A stretch of DNA of 18,378 nucleotides, from NCBI GenBank assembly GCA_015680635.1, contig JAABOA010000252.1, positions 1 through 18,378 of the forward strand. The letters are read 5' to 3'. The translations under genes were made by a program, and so were the position numbers. The notes below the pieces were generated by a model that was not told where the DNA came from, searched no databases, and saw only the letters and a list, made by a program, of their open reading frames with translations. This stretch comes from Lunasporangiospora selenospora. Taxonomy: Eukaryota; Mortierellomycota; Mortierellomycetes; Mortierellales; Mortierellaceae. This document shows positions 1 to 9,892 of this stretch, one piece after another (within the stretch, counting starts at the first letter, position 1; the number at the start of each line of letters is the position of its first letter).

Positions 1-30
1 CTCCGCGGTTCCAAGAAGCTCAAGGAGTAA
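1..30 (+). CDS. 3' end of an unidentified gene (partial)
   Basis: The first nine codons of the window read in frame as LRGSKKLKE and end at a TAA stop at 28-30. About 60 bases further on an AATAAA hexamer (92-97) fits a poly(A) signal for a + strand transcript. The short basic tail is too little to assign a family, and the coding region lies outside the window. The call rests on the open frame reaching the window edge and on the downstream signal, so it could be chance. If real, this gene converges tail-to-tail with the formin, leaving about 365 bp between the two stop codons. Confidence 0.45.
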   Translation, partial: LRGSKKLKE

Positions 31-91
31 ACAAAAGTCGTCCTCTTCTCCTTCTTCTCCTGGTTCTCTTATCCCTAGCATTTGTTCACCG

Positions 92-97
92 AATAAA
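92..97 (+). terminator. Candidate poly(A) signal AATAAA, left-edge gene
   Basis: A canonical AATAAA lies about 62 bases after the TAA at 28-30, a usual distance for a fungal 3' UTR. Cleavage position is not visible from sequence alone. Confidence 0.4.
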
Positions 98-284
98 TTG
101 TGTGAAAATATTTTCAAAAACTCCAATTGTTAATTTTATTTTTTTTCTCTTCTCCAAAGGATAAGTGAGAAAAAAAAAAAAGAAAAAAAAAAAAAGAGAG
201 TATTACTGAACTCTGGTCCGAAGCAAACAATGAAATGGTTATGTGAAAATGGCCTTGTTAAAGCCAGAGAGACACAAAATCATT

Positions 285-290
285 TTTATT
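285..290 (-). terminator. Candidate poly(A) signal AATAAA, formin
   Basis: TTTATT on the + strand reads AATAAA on the minus strand, about 106 bases past the formin stop at 396-398. A second copy on the same strand lies at 135-140, so either could be used. Confidence 0.4.
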
Positions 291-395
291 ACTACCACAA
301 GTATTGACCCCCTGCCAATCCGAGTAGTTGACGAAGCATCTCACAAAAAGACAAACTCGCAGCGCGGTTGCGTCAATATTCATTACGATTACATA

Positions 396-3300
396 TTAGT
401 TTATCCGACTACTCTGTCGAGAGTGGGCCAAGATTCCTGCCTTGGGGACGTTCGTATTGATGGCATTAAGAGCATCCATACTGAGCTCCGAATACAAATG
501 AGACATTGGTCGGTCTCGTCGGTTGCGGCGAAGACCCGATCGAAGTCCTCGGATAGCATCGTCAAGATGGCCATCGCGAACGGCCAACATATTATTGTCT
601 TTGGTCGTATCGGAAGGTCGGCGGTTCTTGTTCAATGTTGTCTTGTTCTTGGAGAGTCGCAGTGCCAAAGCCTCGTTCTCCATTTGGGATTTCTACAAAA
701 AAGAATGAAAACCATCAGTCAGAGGTTGGTACAATCCAGTGGAAGTATAAGGACTCCAATGGTACTCGGCGGCGCCATTTTATCGACTGAGATTTGCTGG
801 TTATTTACCTGGAGCATGGTCGAGAAGGACACGAGCATTCCGAAAAACTCTTCAGGCTTGGTATTAGCGGGGTCTTCTCCGTAGTAGGCCAATAGCTTCT
901 TCAGGTCCTGTTCAAGACTCTGGTTCACCTCCACAATCATCTTGATGCCTTCGTCGGTCATATCCGCAAAATTCTGTTGCCAAAAGAGAGAGAGAGAGAG
1001 AGAGAGAAATGAAATAACAGGCATTTGTTAGGCATAAAGTGAGAAAAGTCCCACCAAGGTTGCGCATACAATTTCATCGTCGCAATTGCTCGAAATAAAT
1101 GCCAACACTCTCTTACCTCCATAACCTCAATGAACCGATCGTTTGGCGGAGTACCAGCGATCTGGCGCATTGTCTTGACCTCTTCTCGGATCTGGTTCAT
1201 ACCAGCGACCATACTGTTGATTGAATTGGAAAGATTCGATACCGAGATTCGAGCAGCGGCCTCAAGATGAGGAACTTCTTCCAGGAACCGGATATGGGTA
1301 GGGTCCTTCTCGTGGAGCGCCTTTGCTAGATAATGAAGCAATGTGTTTGATCCTGGCTTGTCGCCTTCGATACCCTTTGTGTCACGGATCTATTTCAATT
1401 GTAGAGAGCGTAATTAGTGGTCCATTGCACTTTACTTTTTTCTTTTTCGGGCTGATTGCGTAATGATTCGGCATTCCCCTGCTCTGGGTGAAAAAAAAAA
1501 GAAGCTTGGCTGTTACCTTCAATAAAGCATCCAGCTGGAAGCCATATGCATTTCCTCGGAAGCTCGAAGCGTTCATGTGGTTACCGATGATCAGGACAGT
1601 CTAGAAAACACAAGGGCTTGTATTAGCATATTGCTACATAAACAACGATGTTTGTAAGAAGAAAAGGAACCAATTCTTGTTCTAATCCCTTACCCTGAGC
1701 AGACCCTTTAGCCGCTTGGAACTGTAGAGCTCATCAATCGCCATCCTCAACACGTCCATTTCCTTTAGATTCGTGCAAAGAGAAAGAAAAAGTCAGACTC
1801 GATTTCTCTTGAGACTAGGACTTGATCCACGAATGCAACTAAAAAAAACTCTTTTTGGTACTTACTGGCTTGAGTTCTCCAACTTCAATCTCGAGCCTGC
1901 GTCTGAAAATCATGGATGACAACCTCTCTGGCAGTCTTGGAATGTCGACAATCTACAAATCAATAAACAAAAAACACAAATTAATAATGAGCACTCTACA
2001 ATCTCCTAGGGTTGGTCTCCTTCTCTTTGCCACATCCTTCATACCTGTTTATAGAATTGATCCGCCTTTCCAAGGCTATCAAAGTCACCTTCATATTCTC
2101 GAATAAGCTCAATCTGGAGCAAAGACGAACGTGGGAGAGAGAGAGAGAGAGAGATGATTAGTACTTGTCCTTTAGGTAAATGAAAAAAGACATGTATTTT
2201 TACAAAGAAAAGAGGGATCTGGATAGTTCAGACACTTACCTCATCGTTTCCAGGAACGTATTGCTTAATTGCCTTCAAGTTCTCAATGTTCAGTTTGTCA
2301 TCCTGAACCTCCAAAAGCGCAATTCGAATTTCGAGATACGAGATCTTGATTCTACTAAGCATGATGGCTAATGAATTAAATAAACATCAGTTAGAAAGGG
2401 TTCTCCGACGGACAGGTTCCCCTTTGAGCAACCTTAGCGATATGGGTGCAATCCAATATAAAGGACTCGGGTGATGATGGTGGTAATGGTGGTCTAGGGG
2501 CATTTCTTTCTTTCATATTCTCCTTACCAATATTGTTGGCCCGGTTGTGATTGAGCAAGCTGACAGCCTTTTTCTTGTCCTTCATCGCAGCAGCAGCAGC
2601 TAATATTGAAAGAAAAGAAAAAAAAATCCAAGGATGCAACTCTAATTTAGATTCCCCCTTTCCATCTTCCTCCTCGACAAGTGATGAACCAAAAATAAAA
2701 ATAAAAAAGAGAAACGTAAACGTACTAGTGGTGGCAACCTGGTTCTTGCAAAAGATTTCATCAATCTCTGTAAAGTCCAGTTCCGAGACCCCAAGGTCTG
2801 CAGAAGGGTCACAGATATCTTTCCACACAGTCTGTGTAATGGAGACCGTTGGCAACTTGTTCCAGAACAATTGCTAGATAGATAAACAGTAAGAACATTA
2901 AGAAAAGTTGTTCTCACAAGAGTAGGTTACAAAAAAAAAAAAATAAAATAAAAGAACAGCACACGCCTTTCTAAACCAAATCACACTCTGTTACCTACCT
3001 TCATCGGACGCGTGGGCTTGACAACCTGTGGAATAGTCATCGCGAATGGCTTCAATGGGTTGGCAGGTCGATTACCCGACACAAAGACTGGCAAGGTCGG
3101 ATCCGCACCCTCTAATGCAGCAGCACCCTTGAGGATTGGACCAGGCGCTGGTGGAGGCGGTGGAGGTGGAGGAACAGACCGGAGGATTCCATTTCCAGGG
3201 GGTGGAGGGGGAGGAGGAGGAGTTCCCACCATAGCATATCCACCACTGGCTGCAGGTGGAGGTGGTGGAGGTGGAGGGGGCGGGGACGGAGCGGTGGGTA

Positions 3301-6300
3301 CTTCTTGTGGTTTGGGAATCAAAGGAGAAGCAAGTGTCGAGGAGTCGTCCTTGGCTGGGGCCGCTGGAACCGTTTGTGGAGGTGGAGGTGGAGGTGGAGG
3401 AGGCGGGCATATCATTACATGAGGCTGCACAGGTTTGGGAAGGGTAGCGGTCACAGTAAAAAGTGGGGGTGGGGGTGGAGGAGGTGGAGGTGGTGGGGCG
3501 GTTGCTTTTGGAGGAGCAATGTCCACGCTCGGAGCTGCGACTGGGATAAATGGCGCTGGTGGTGGAGGTGGAGGAGGTGTAATCGGACTTGACGAGGAAT
3601 CGGCCATTGTTGGAGTCGCTGTCGGCTTGGGCGAGGTTGGTGTTCCTTGTGGAGAAAGTAGTGCCACCGTAGAGCCACTGGCGTTGGCAGCGCCATAGAG
3701 CTGGTGTTTGGGGCCAGGAGGTGGGGGAGGTGGAGGCAGGTAAGGTCGTCGACCACCGGCTCCAAGTACTCGCGGCTTTCCAACAGGAGGAGACGAGATT
3801 CGGGTTGGGCTTGTGATGCTCAGGCCTTGGATATTGTAGTCAGAACTGGAAGGAGAAATTCCGTTCCTATGTTGACCCGAAGACTCTTCTTGTTCCTCAT
3901 CCACCTCCTCAGCTTGCCATCCATTTGCTGATAGTGCTCTAAATTGATTCTTCAACACTGAGCGTGATTGTGGTCCTCGTTCTATCCGTCCGGTTCCTGG
4001 ACCGTTAGCGGGCTCGCTCGTATCATACGAATACTTGGCAGCCTCAATCTTGATCAAGTTCTCCTTTAGACCCTTGATCATGAGATCCTTTTCCTTGACC
4101 GTTATCTGCAGTTCCTGGATCTGATGCCACAAAAAAGGTGTAAGATCGAGAGAGGTTTGCATTAAGAAATGGCAAGATTCAGAAGTGTTCCCTTCGAGTC
4201 CCATATTGTTACAAATGTTGCCCAAGGATAGAGAGCCTACCTTTAACATCACGTCCTTCAGACTGCCCCTGAGTGATAGAACTTCCTCTGTGGGAGTAAT
4301 TCCTACGGCAGCCTCCTTTCGTAGCTTCTCTACCTCGTCCTTGAGCTCAATGATCTCTTCATCCTTCTTGGCAATGGCTTCAAACGTTTTAGTCAATTGC
4401 AAGGAGGCTTCTGACTGGTTGAGTTGACTGCCATGGTCATCCTCCGTTACTGCCGGTCTCTCACCCATGGCTGTTTCGTAACGATTGCAGACAATCTGCA
4501 GAGCACGTTTGAGATAATTAATCTCTTTCTGGCGCTCGTCTGCCAGGCTTGTTGTCTCTGCAATCTGTTTGAAACAAAGAAAAGTTGAACTGATTAGGAT
4601 GTACCCGAGAGAGGTGTTCATTGTAAATCGTGGTCGCTTTTGGTAACTTTAGGTCGTACTTTGTTCTTTTGCATTTGAACCTCACTTAGCATTGAATTCC
4701 ACCTTGAACTATCAATCTCCTTTGAGCGTTCAGATTTGCGAGGTTCATCGTCCTAGAGAAGTAATCAATCAAGAAGTAACCGAATTTGGTGAGTTAAACT
4801 GCAGACGGGTTGGAGCACCTGCAATCAAATCGAATTGTTCTGAAGCGAAAAAAAAAGCAGCAGGACTGATTTTTGTCTTTTTCTTTTCTTTTCTTTTCTT
4901 TTGTTGTAGAGAAAAGTACATACAATATCGGCCTTGTCTTTGTACTTTTTCTCCATCCTTTCAATGGTCTCTCGAAGTTGGGCCACCTCCTTTTCTTTTT
5001 GAACGAGTCTCTGAACAACACCAGCATGGTTCTAGACACCAATCCAATCACAGCATCATGAGATGGCCATTGTTGTATCCAAGAACTTTTGCAAATAACA
5101 AAGGCAAAAAACAAAAACAAAAAAGACAGGAAAGCCAAAAGTTGATAGCCAGGGTGACCTACCTCACGCTTTCCATACGAGATGGGTGGCTCGCTCTCGG
5201 AAGCTTCTCTTCCATTGGTTGCCTTTGTTTGCTGAAGTTGCTTCAGTTGAGTTCTTGCTTCTTCGGTCTCTAATCTGGAATCTGTCAACTCTTTCTGTAC
5301 CCTATCATACTCCTCTCGCAGATCCTCGATATCCCTTCTCAGACCCTCAATCTCAAAATCAATAAAGCTATGTCGTCGGCTTGAAGCAAGTGAGGCCGAG
5401 GATATAGATGCTGAGGAAGAAGAGTTCGAGTTGGGGTCAGGAATCGAGATAATGAGACCTCGTTTGCCAACAATATGTTGGATTCCTTCCAAAAACTCGT
5501 CCTGACAGCTGGCCCACTCCTTCTCAATGTCCCGCATATGGAAGATTCGCTCTCCAAACTTTTCTACAATCGTCCACATATCTTCCTTGAATTGTCTATA
5601 GAGTGAATAGACCAGAGTACTTCTTTGTCAATACACACATCTCTTTTTCAGATAGGCGTCTAAAATAATCAAAAATAGTAATACATACGGGCTGCGATTT
5701 GCAATAGAGTTGGTTTCTGAATCTGAGTCTGCCTCTGACTCTTCCTCGGTCGTCCCAGGAGACAGTGAGCGAAGAGCGGCATCCACATATTGCTGCAGCG
5801 TTCGGACGATGCGCGGGTAGAGCTCATCATCAACTGGGCCGAGTCTTCCAACTGTGTTCATAAGCTCAAAGTTGGGATTTCCATCACTATGAAGTATTAG
5901 AGACATAAAGTTTTGTTAATATGTTTCTCTCTCCTCCTGTAGTGAGACAAGACAAAATTTCCGTAGTCTCTGTTCTTCATCCAGATACCTTTCGTCACTC
6001 TTGTTGACTCTGCTTGTTTCCATCATCCGCTCCTGCAGCTCTACCCAATCTTCATGCCTTTCATCCTCATAGACATTGATCTGGATGAGAAGTGATTCCG
6101 GTGGAGATTGCAACTGAAGGGTCTTGAAAACATCCTCCAGTCCACGTCGGCGCAACTCATTCCTCAACGAGATACGGTCGTCCAGGCTTGCAGGCGAGTT
6201 GGCAAGCGCATTCATAAGACTCAGACAGGCTGTTTTGTATTCCCACTCAAACCCCTCTTGGACATCTCCACCCTCTATACCAGATTCGGGGTCGGAGAGA

Positions 6301-9068
6301 GGTGCTGCCAAAGTCTGGACAAGGTACTCAAATCGGAATCGTTCTTCGTGGGCTACACGGAAATCGGACAAGGCAATCAGGACAAGGCGATGAGAATCGG
6401 GCGACATGACGCAAAGCGCGGCCAACACCTCTGCGACTTTGGTCCGGAGTTTGGTGTTGGTTGTGTACAGGCAATAGGCAATATGGGCAATCAGTGAGGG
6501 AGCGCGGAGAACTTGGTTGAATCCAGGCTAAAAAGTCACAAGCAATGGATAGGGAAGGTTAGTATACCAATAATTTTTTTTATGCCTCGGGCTGAGATCC
6601 TGTGTCTAAAGTTTCTCATTACCTCGGTGTTCATCAGTACGCGTAGACATTGAACACATTCGGATTGAAGGGTCTCATCCAAGTCGTTCGCCTTTCCTGC
6701 CCGTTTCTTCAAAGCAATCTTTTCTAGCACAGCCTCCAAGGCTCTGAAACCTCTTGCATCCAGGAACAATCGAATCCATGAAAGCTTGGCCGTCGAGAGT
6801 GCAATTCGGAGTCCAAGCAAGTGCTTTGCAAGTGTCTTTTGCGTGATTGATCTAATTTCATTGGTGGTGCAAGAAGGTTGTCAGTCACTGAAAAACGAGA
6901 AAGGGATTTGTAAGAAATGCAATAGTCGTTAAAATAATAAAACATCTAAAGTGGCGACTTACTTGCTCGTGAGTTGGTCAATGTAAAACTGAGGATTGTC
7001 TTCAGTATTCTCCTCAACAGAAGCCGTGTCCGGTTGGGGCGTGGCACCAAACCAACTCGACCAGAGAGATCCCGCTGCAGCAAACGTGGGCGACATGGGA
7101 CGTTCCGAAGCTCCAAGCTTGGGTGAAGTTGGGGTTGGATCTTCATCCGCCGGGACCTCAAACGAGCCTGCTAGGCTCGACCAAGAAGAATACCGTGAGT
7201 GCAACTTTGCAGTATTCGAAGAATTGGTGTCTGGTTCAATGAACGAGACACGAGACGAAATGGAGCCCACCAATTTGCCTCTACCATTCACAGCTCGATT
7301 GCCATTACTCCCTACACTAGCCGTTTGCCCAGCAGAGTAAGGGTCTGGCGAGAACATGCGCTCTTTTGGTTGTTGTTGCTTCTGTTGATTAAGAAGGATG
7401 AGGCTAATCTTCTTTTCTCGAGGAAACTGTAGCATACTCTCACGAATAGCGTCTTTGATATTGAGGTCATTCTGGAATGAGAATAAAAAAAAGAGAGACG
7501 GGTGTCTAATAGTGAGTCTCCAAAGTCATGCAGACTCTTTCACCCTCCTCCTCTCCTCTATCATTGAGACTTACTAGCAGAGATTCAAAGGCCTCGCTTA
7601 GTTCACCATCGGACATGTCGTGAATCTCTGATCCTGCAGTACCCGACTGGTCGAACCCAGCTTGTTTCGCTATTAAATTGGCTGTGCTGTGACCAACCAC
7701 TATAGAGTGCCGAGTTCTCTTCTCAGGAACTAGCCATCCTCCGAGCGAAGCAGGATCAAAGAATGAACTTAGCCTAGATCCAGCAATCATACTCTGCCTC
7801 CTCCTGTTCTTTGCGTTCGCATCTCCTGAATGATCCATGTCTGTAAATGATGGGTGGTGGATCGAGGTTGTGGCAATGGGAATAGGAGCAGATATCTCTT
7901 TGGTTGGAGGTGATTCTGAATTCGTGGTAGCCCCTGTACCGGCGGTGGTGGAGGCATTTCCAAAGAGACCATAGACAGCCATGGAGAGTGGTCGGGCAGC
8001 CCCAGTCCAAGTCTTGGTGATACGAGACGTGACAGACTCGACTTTGGAGAGCCAAGAGTCGGGAACAGAGAAAATAAAGTGGTAATCCTTGATCACCTGG
8101 CTCATAAGTAGCTCCTGATTCTCTCTGTAAAGCTCGATTGGGTTCTCGTCGTCTGCAAGCTGCCTCATCTCTGTGTTGGGGTTTTTACACAAAAAGTAAA
8201 ATGGTTAGAAGAGGGCTGTCCCATGCTTATAGTCATATTCATCCTTATACCGTCTGGAGCAAGTTGCTCTTCTTTTTTCTTCTCTTACCCTCTGTCCCGT
8301 CAGCATTTACTTTGAGTTGCGTCAAGATATAGTCGCTTGGCAAGGGCTGTTTGATGCCGTTGGTACCAATGCCGTTGGCGCTCATGATTCCCAAGCCCAT
8401 CTCTTGAATCGTGATATCCATTGTCTGTCGTACGTTCATTGCCGACGTGACATGGATCTGGCGATAGTGCGATTCAGGTACGGTTGGGACATGTTGAAAG
8501 ACGACAGGTAGGGTGAGGTGAGCGTGGACGAGTTTAAAGACAGTTGCATCTTGGTCCTTTAAGAGGTCCTGATACTTGTCCTGAATGTCTCGAAGTCGCG
8601 TCTCCCCTGACAGAGAGCCTGATTGGCGAAGAAAGCACCAGCAGGATAGGGACGAATATAAAGTCAGGAATTGTTCAGAACCATACAAAAGGGAGAGAGA
8701 GGTTTTTTTCTAACTAAGACTATGTCCATCCTTTTCTTCTTTTTTTTGCCTCTTCTTTACCTTGGTCCAAAGCAAAGAGTTCGTGATATGTCAAGGCAGC
8801 TAGTTTGGGTTTGTAAAATAAAAATAATGGAGTGGTCCAGTTTTAGTCGACTGGTTCTCCAGGGTCAGAGTATCTGATAAGGTGGACAGAAGCACCTACT
8901 TTTGCGAGGCATGGGGACTTCAACTATCGCCCACTCCTCTGTGCCATAGACTGGGTTGTCCTCTGCCAAGGCTGTCAATAGGTCATCGATGGTGGCATCT
9001 TCGTCCAGGAAGGTAGCCTCGACCGAGTGATCTGCAGTCAGCACCTGTATGATGTCCTGCTTCCCCAT
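396..9068 (-). CDS. Diaphanous-type formin with two N-terminal Ras-association-like domains
   Basis: An actin-filament nucleator and elongator of the cell cortex, expected to act under Rho/Ras-type GTPases. Exons (minus strand): 9068-8900, 8799-8761, 8618-8289, 8170-7575, 7471-6963, 6851-6623, 6527-5989, 5886-5689, 5595-5163, 5031-4924, 4752-4660, 4564-4241, 4120-2999, 2873-2726, 2599-2528, 2367-2240, 2113-2045, 1952-1866, 1762-1694, 1600-1517, 1389-1117, 973-809, 692-396. They total 6081 nt, 2026 residues, with all phases consistent. Domains: RA-like 1 at about 1-105 (EEWAIVEVP); RA-like 2 at about 127-215 (IHVTSAMNVRQTM, then QLADDENPIEL); Ser/Thr-rich linker with RRRQS at 302-306; GBD/FH3 at about 370-870 (AKLSWIRLFLDARGF, LMNTEPGF); coiled coils at about 950-1220; FH1 at about 1317-1515 with seven proline runs; FH2 at about 1555-1930 (LFWNKLP, RANNIAIMLSRIK, GNHMN, LLKIRDTKG); DAD at 1969-1990 (LDDAIRGL followed by RRNRR). 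GBD plus DAD implies autoinhibition. The start is the first ATG before RA-like 1 in a GACACCATGG context. The least certain junction is 5989/5886, chosen because it keeps phase and has a TATTAAC branch-like site. Confidence 0.93.
985..1007. repeat. (GA)n microsatellite in formin intron 21
   Basis: About eleven GA units. On the transcribed strand this reads (CT)n and sits just upstream of the CAACAG acceptor used at 974-976, so it probably serves as the polypyrimidine tract. Confidence 0.9.
2135..2154. repeat. (GA)n microsatellite in formin intron 16
   Basis: Ten GA units, read as (CT)n on the sense strand, about 20 bases upstream of the CTCCAG acceptor at 2114-2115. The placement matches the repeat at 985-1007. 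Confidence 0.9.
3145..3740 (-). other. FH1 polyproline segment of the formin
   Basis: Within formin exon 13 the minus strand encodes seven uninterrupted proline runs of about 7, 7, 11, 10, 10, 8 and 8 residues, separated by Ala/Thr/Ser/Val-rich spacers. In formins such runs bind profilin-actin and feed the FH2 ring. On the + strand the same DNA is a GGN/GGA-rich purine tract that opens long glycine-rich frames; these are shadows, not genes. The repetitive coding makes this stretch prone to length change. Confidence 0.9.
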
Positions 9069-9765
9069 GGTGTCGAGTCGAGCGTTCTTGCGGCCCCAGT
9101 CTTGTTTTCAATATAACAAAGGGAAGAAAGAAAGAGAGAGAGAAGACGGAGAGAAAGAAAGAGTCACTGGAAAGAGGGTGGATCCTGGGACTGGGTTCCA
9201 ACTGTGCTGGTTTGTAGAGTAGAATGGTGAGAGGGGCGCGCTTGCGGTCCTGTTCCAGCACGCAGAGGTGTTGCTCAAGAGAATGCGAGGGGAAAGAGAG
9301 TTAATGAATGTGTCGATGAATCGACAATCGAGAATGTGAATGGAGAGAATGGGGAGAGCGAGAGAGTGAAGAGAAGAAAAAAGAAAAAAGTGCGCGTGAG
9401 AGAGAGAGAGAGTCGTTGCTCCTGGGCACGCTGCAGGGCTGCGGTCCACCGTGTCCTGTGGTCGGTTGGGTGTGGGCAGACACGCACACAGAGTGAGATC
9501 ATTGCCCGGGGGTGACCATCTCACTACCCCTATTTCTTTCCCTTTGTTGTTGCTATTCTTCGTGTGCTGCATGCGCACAAGCTCGACACATGGCCTCTCT
9601 TACCCCTCTCCCTGAACAGAAACCGACTTCCTCGCCCCACTCAGTTACGCATGACATTTTTTTAAAATGAGAGACCGAAAAAAAGGGGGTGGATTTCAAG
9701 AAAAGGGCTCGCACAGCCATCGACCTCATACGCACACGATGACAGAGGCGACAGAGCAGAACGAT

Positions 9766-9766
<1 letters not shown>

Positions 9767-9796
<30 letters not shown>
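9767..9796. repeat. (GA)15 microsatellite
   Basis: An uninterrupted 30-base GA run, about 100 bases beyond the BRAT1 stop codon and about 700 bases upstream of the formin start. Confidence 0.95.
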
Positions 9797-9799
<3 letters not shown>

Positions 9800-9816
9800 T
9801 ATCATCCGCCGTCCCC

Positions 9817-9822
9817 TTTATT
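9817..9822 (-). terminator. Candidate poly(A) signal AATAAA, BRAT1-like gene
   Basis: TTTATT on the + strand, about 70 bases downstream of the BRAT1 TAG (9893-9895). It is the only canonical hexamer I noticed close to that stop. Confidence 0.5.
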
Positions 9823-9892
9823 CCATGCCAATCCTCTCATTACAAATGGTTGCTACTTTCTGTTCAGCGCATGGGCCTTGCGGTTGCCGCCT

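Larger units (their letters stand above)
31..395. other. Convergent 3' UTR spacer
   Basis: This spacer between two converging genes carries A- and T-rich tracts (an A-rich run near 170-195, a T-run near 139-146) and poly(A)-like hexamers on both strands. No coding or RNA gene is visible. The overlapping + strand open frame that starts at 243 is antisense to the formin C-terminus and resembles nothing I know. Confidence 0.5.
9069..9892 (-). promoter_or_regulatory. Formin promoter/5' leader and BRAT1 3' UTR
   Basis: An 824-bp spacer between two tandem minus-strand genes. The part next to the formin start (about 9110-9420) is strongly pyrimidine-rich on the sense strand, with several CT blocks (near 9129-9142 and 9398-9412), as expected for a fungal leader. 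The part next to the BRAT1 stop carries a (GA)15 block and an AATAAA. Open frames here are low-complexity and match no family I know. A non-coding leader exon cannot be excluded. Confidence 0.45.

Noticed and set aside
243-884. 213-codon + strand open frame near the left edge
   Set aside because: It lies antisense over two formin exons and an intron, shows no domain, and the minus-strand reading contains the conserved end of FH2 and the DAD.
3012-3698. Long + strand glycine-rich open frames (for example 3012-3422 and 3435-3698)
   Set aside because: They are the antisense of the FH1 polyproline tracts (CCN read as GGN). Length comes from biased composition, and no start context or domain supports them.
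4692-5273. 193-codon + strand open frame
   Set aside because: It crosses three formin exons in antisense and contains T-rich low-complexity stretches typical of intron sequence.
8872-8880. ATCTGATAA, a perfect match to the fungal GATA iron-repressor site
   Set aside because: It sits in formin intron 1, about 7.5 kb from the mitoferrin gene. One nine-base match in 18 kb, away from any iron gene start, is not convincing.
9108-9578. 156-codon minus-strand open frame upstream of the formin
   Set aside because: It is almost entirely Ser/Leu/Phe from CT repeats. It overlaps the expected leader, and nothing in it resembles a protein family.
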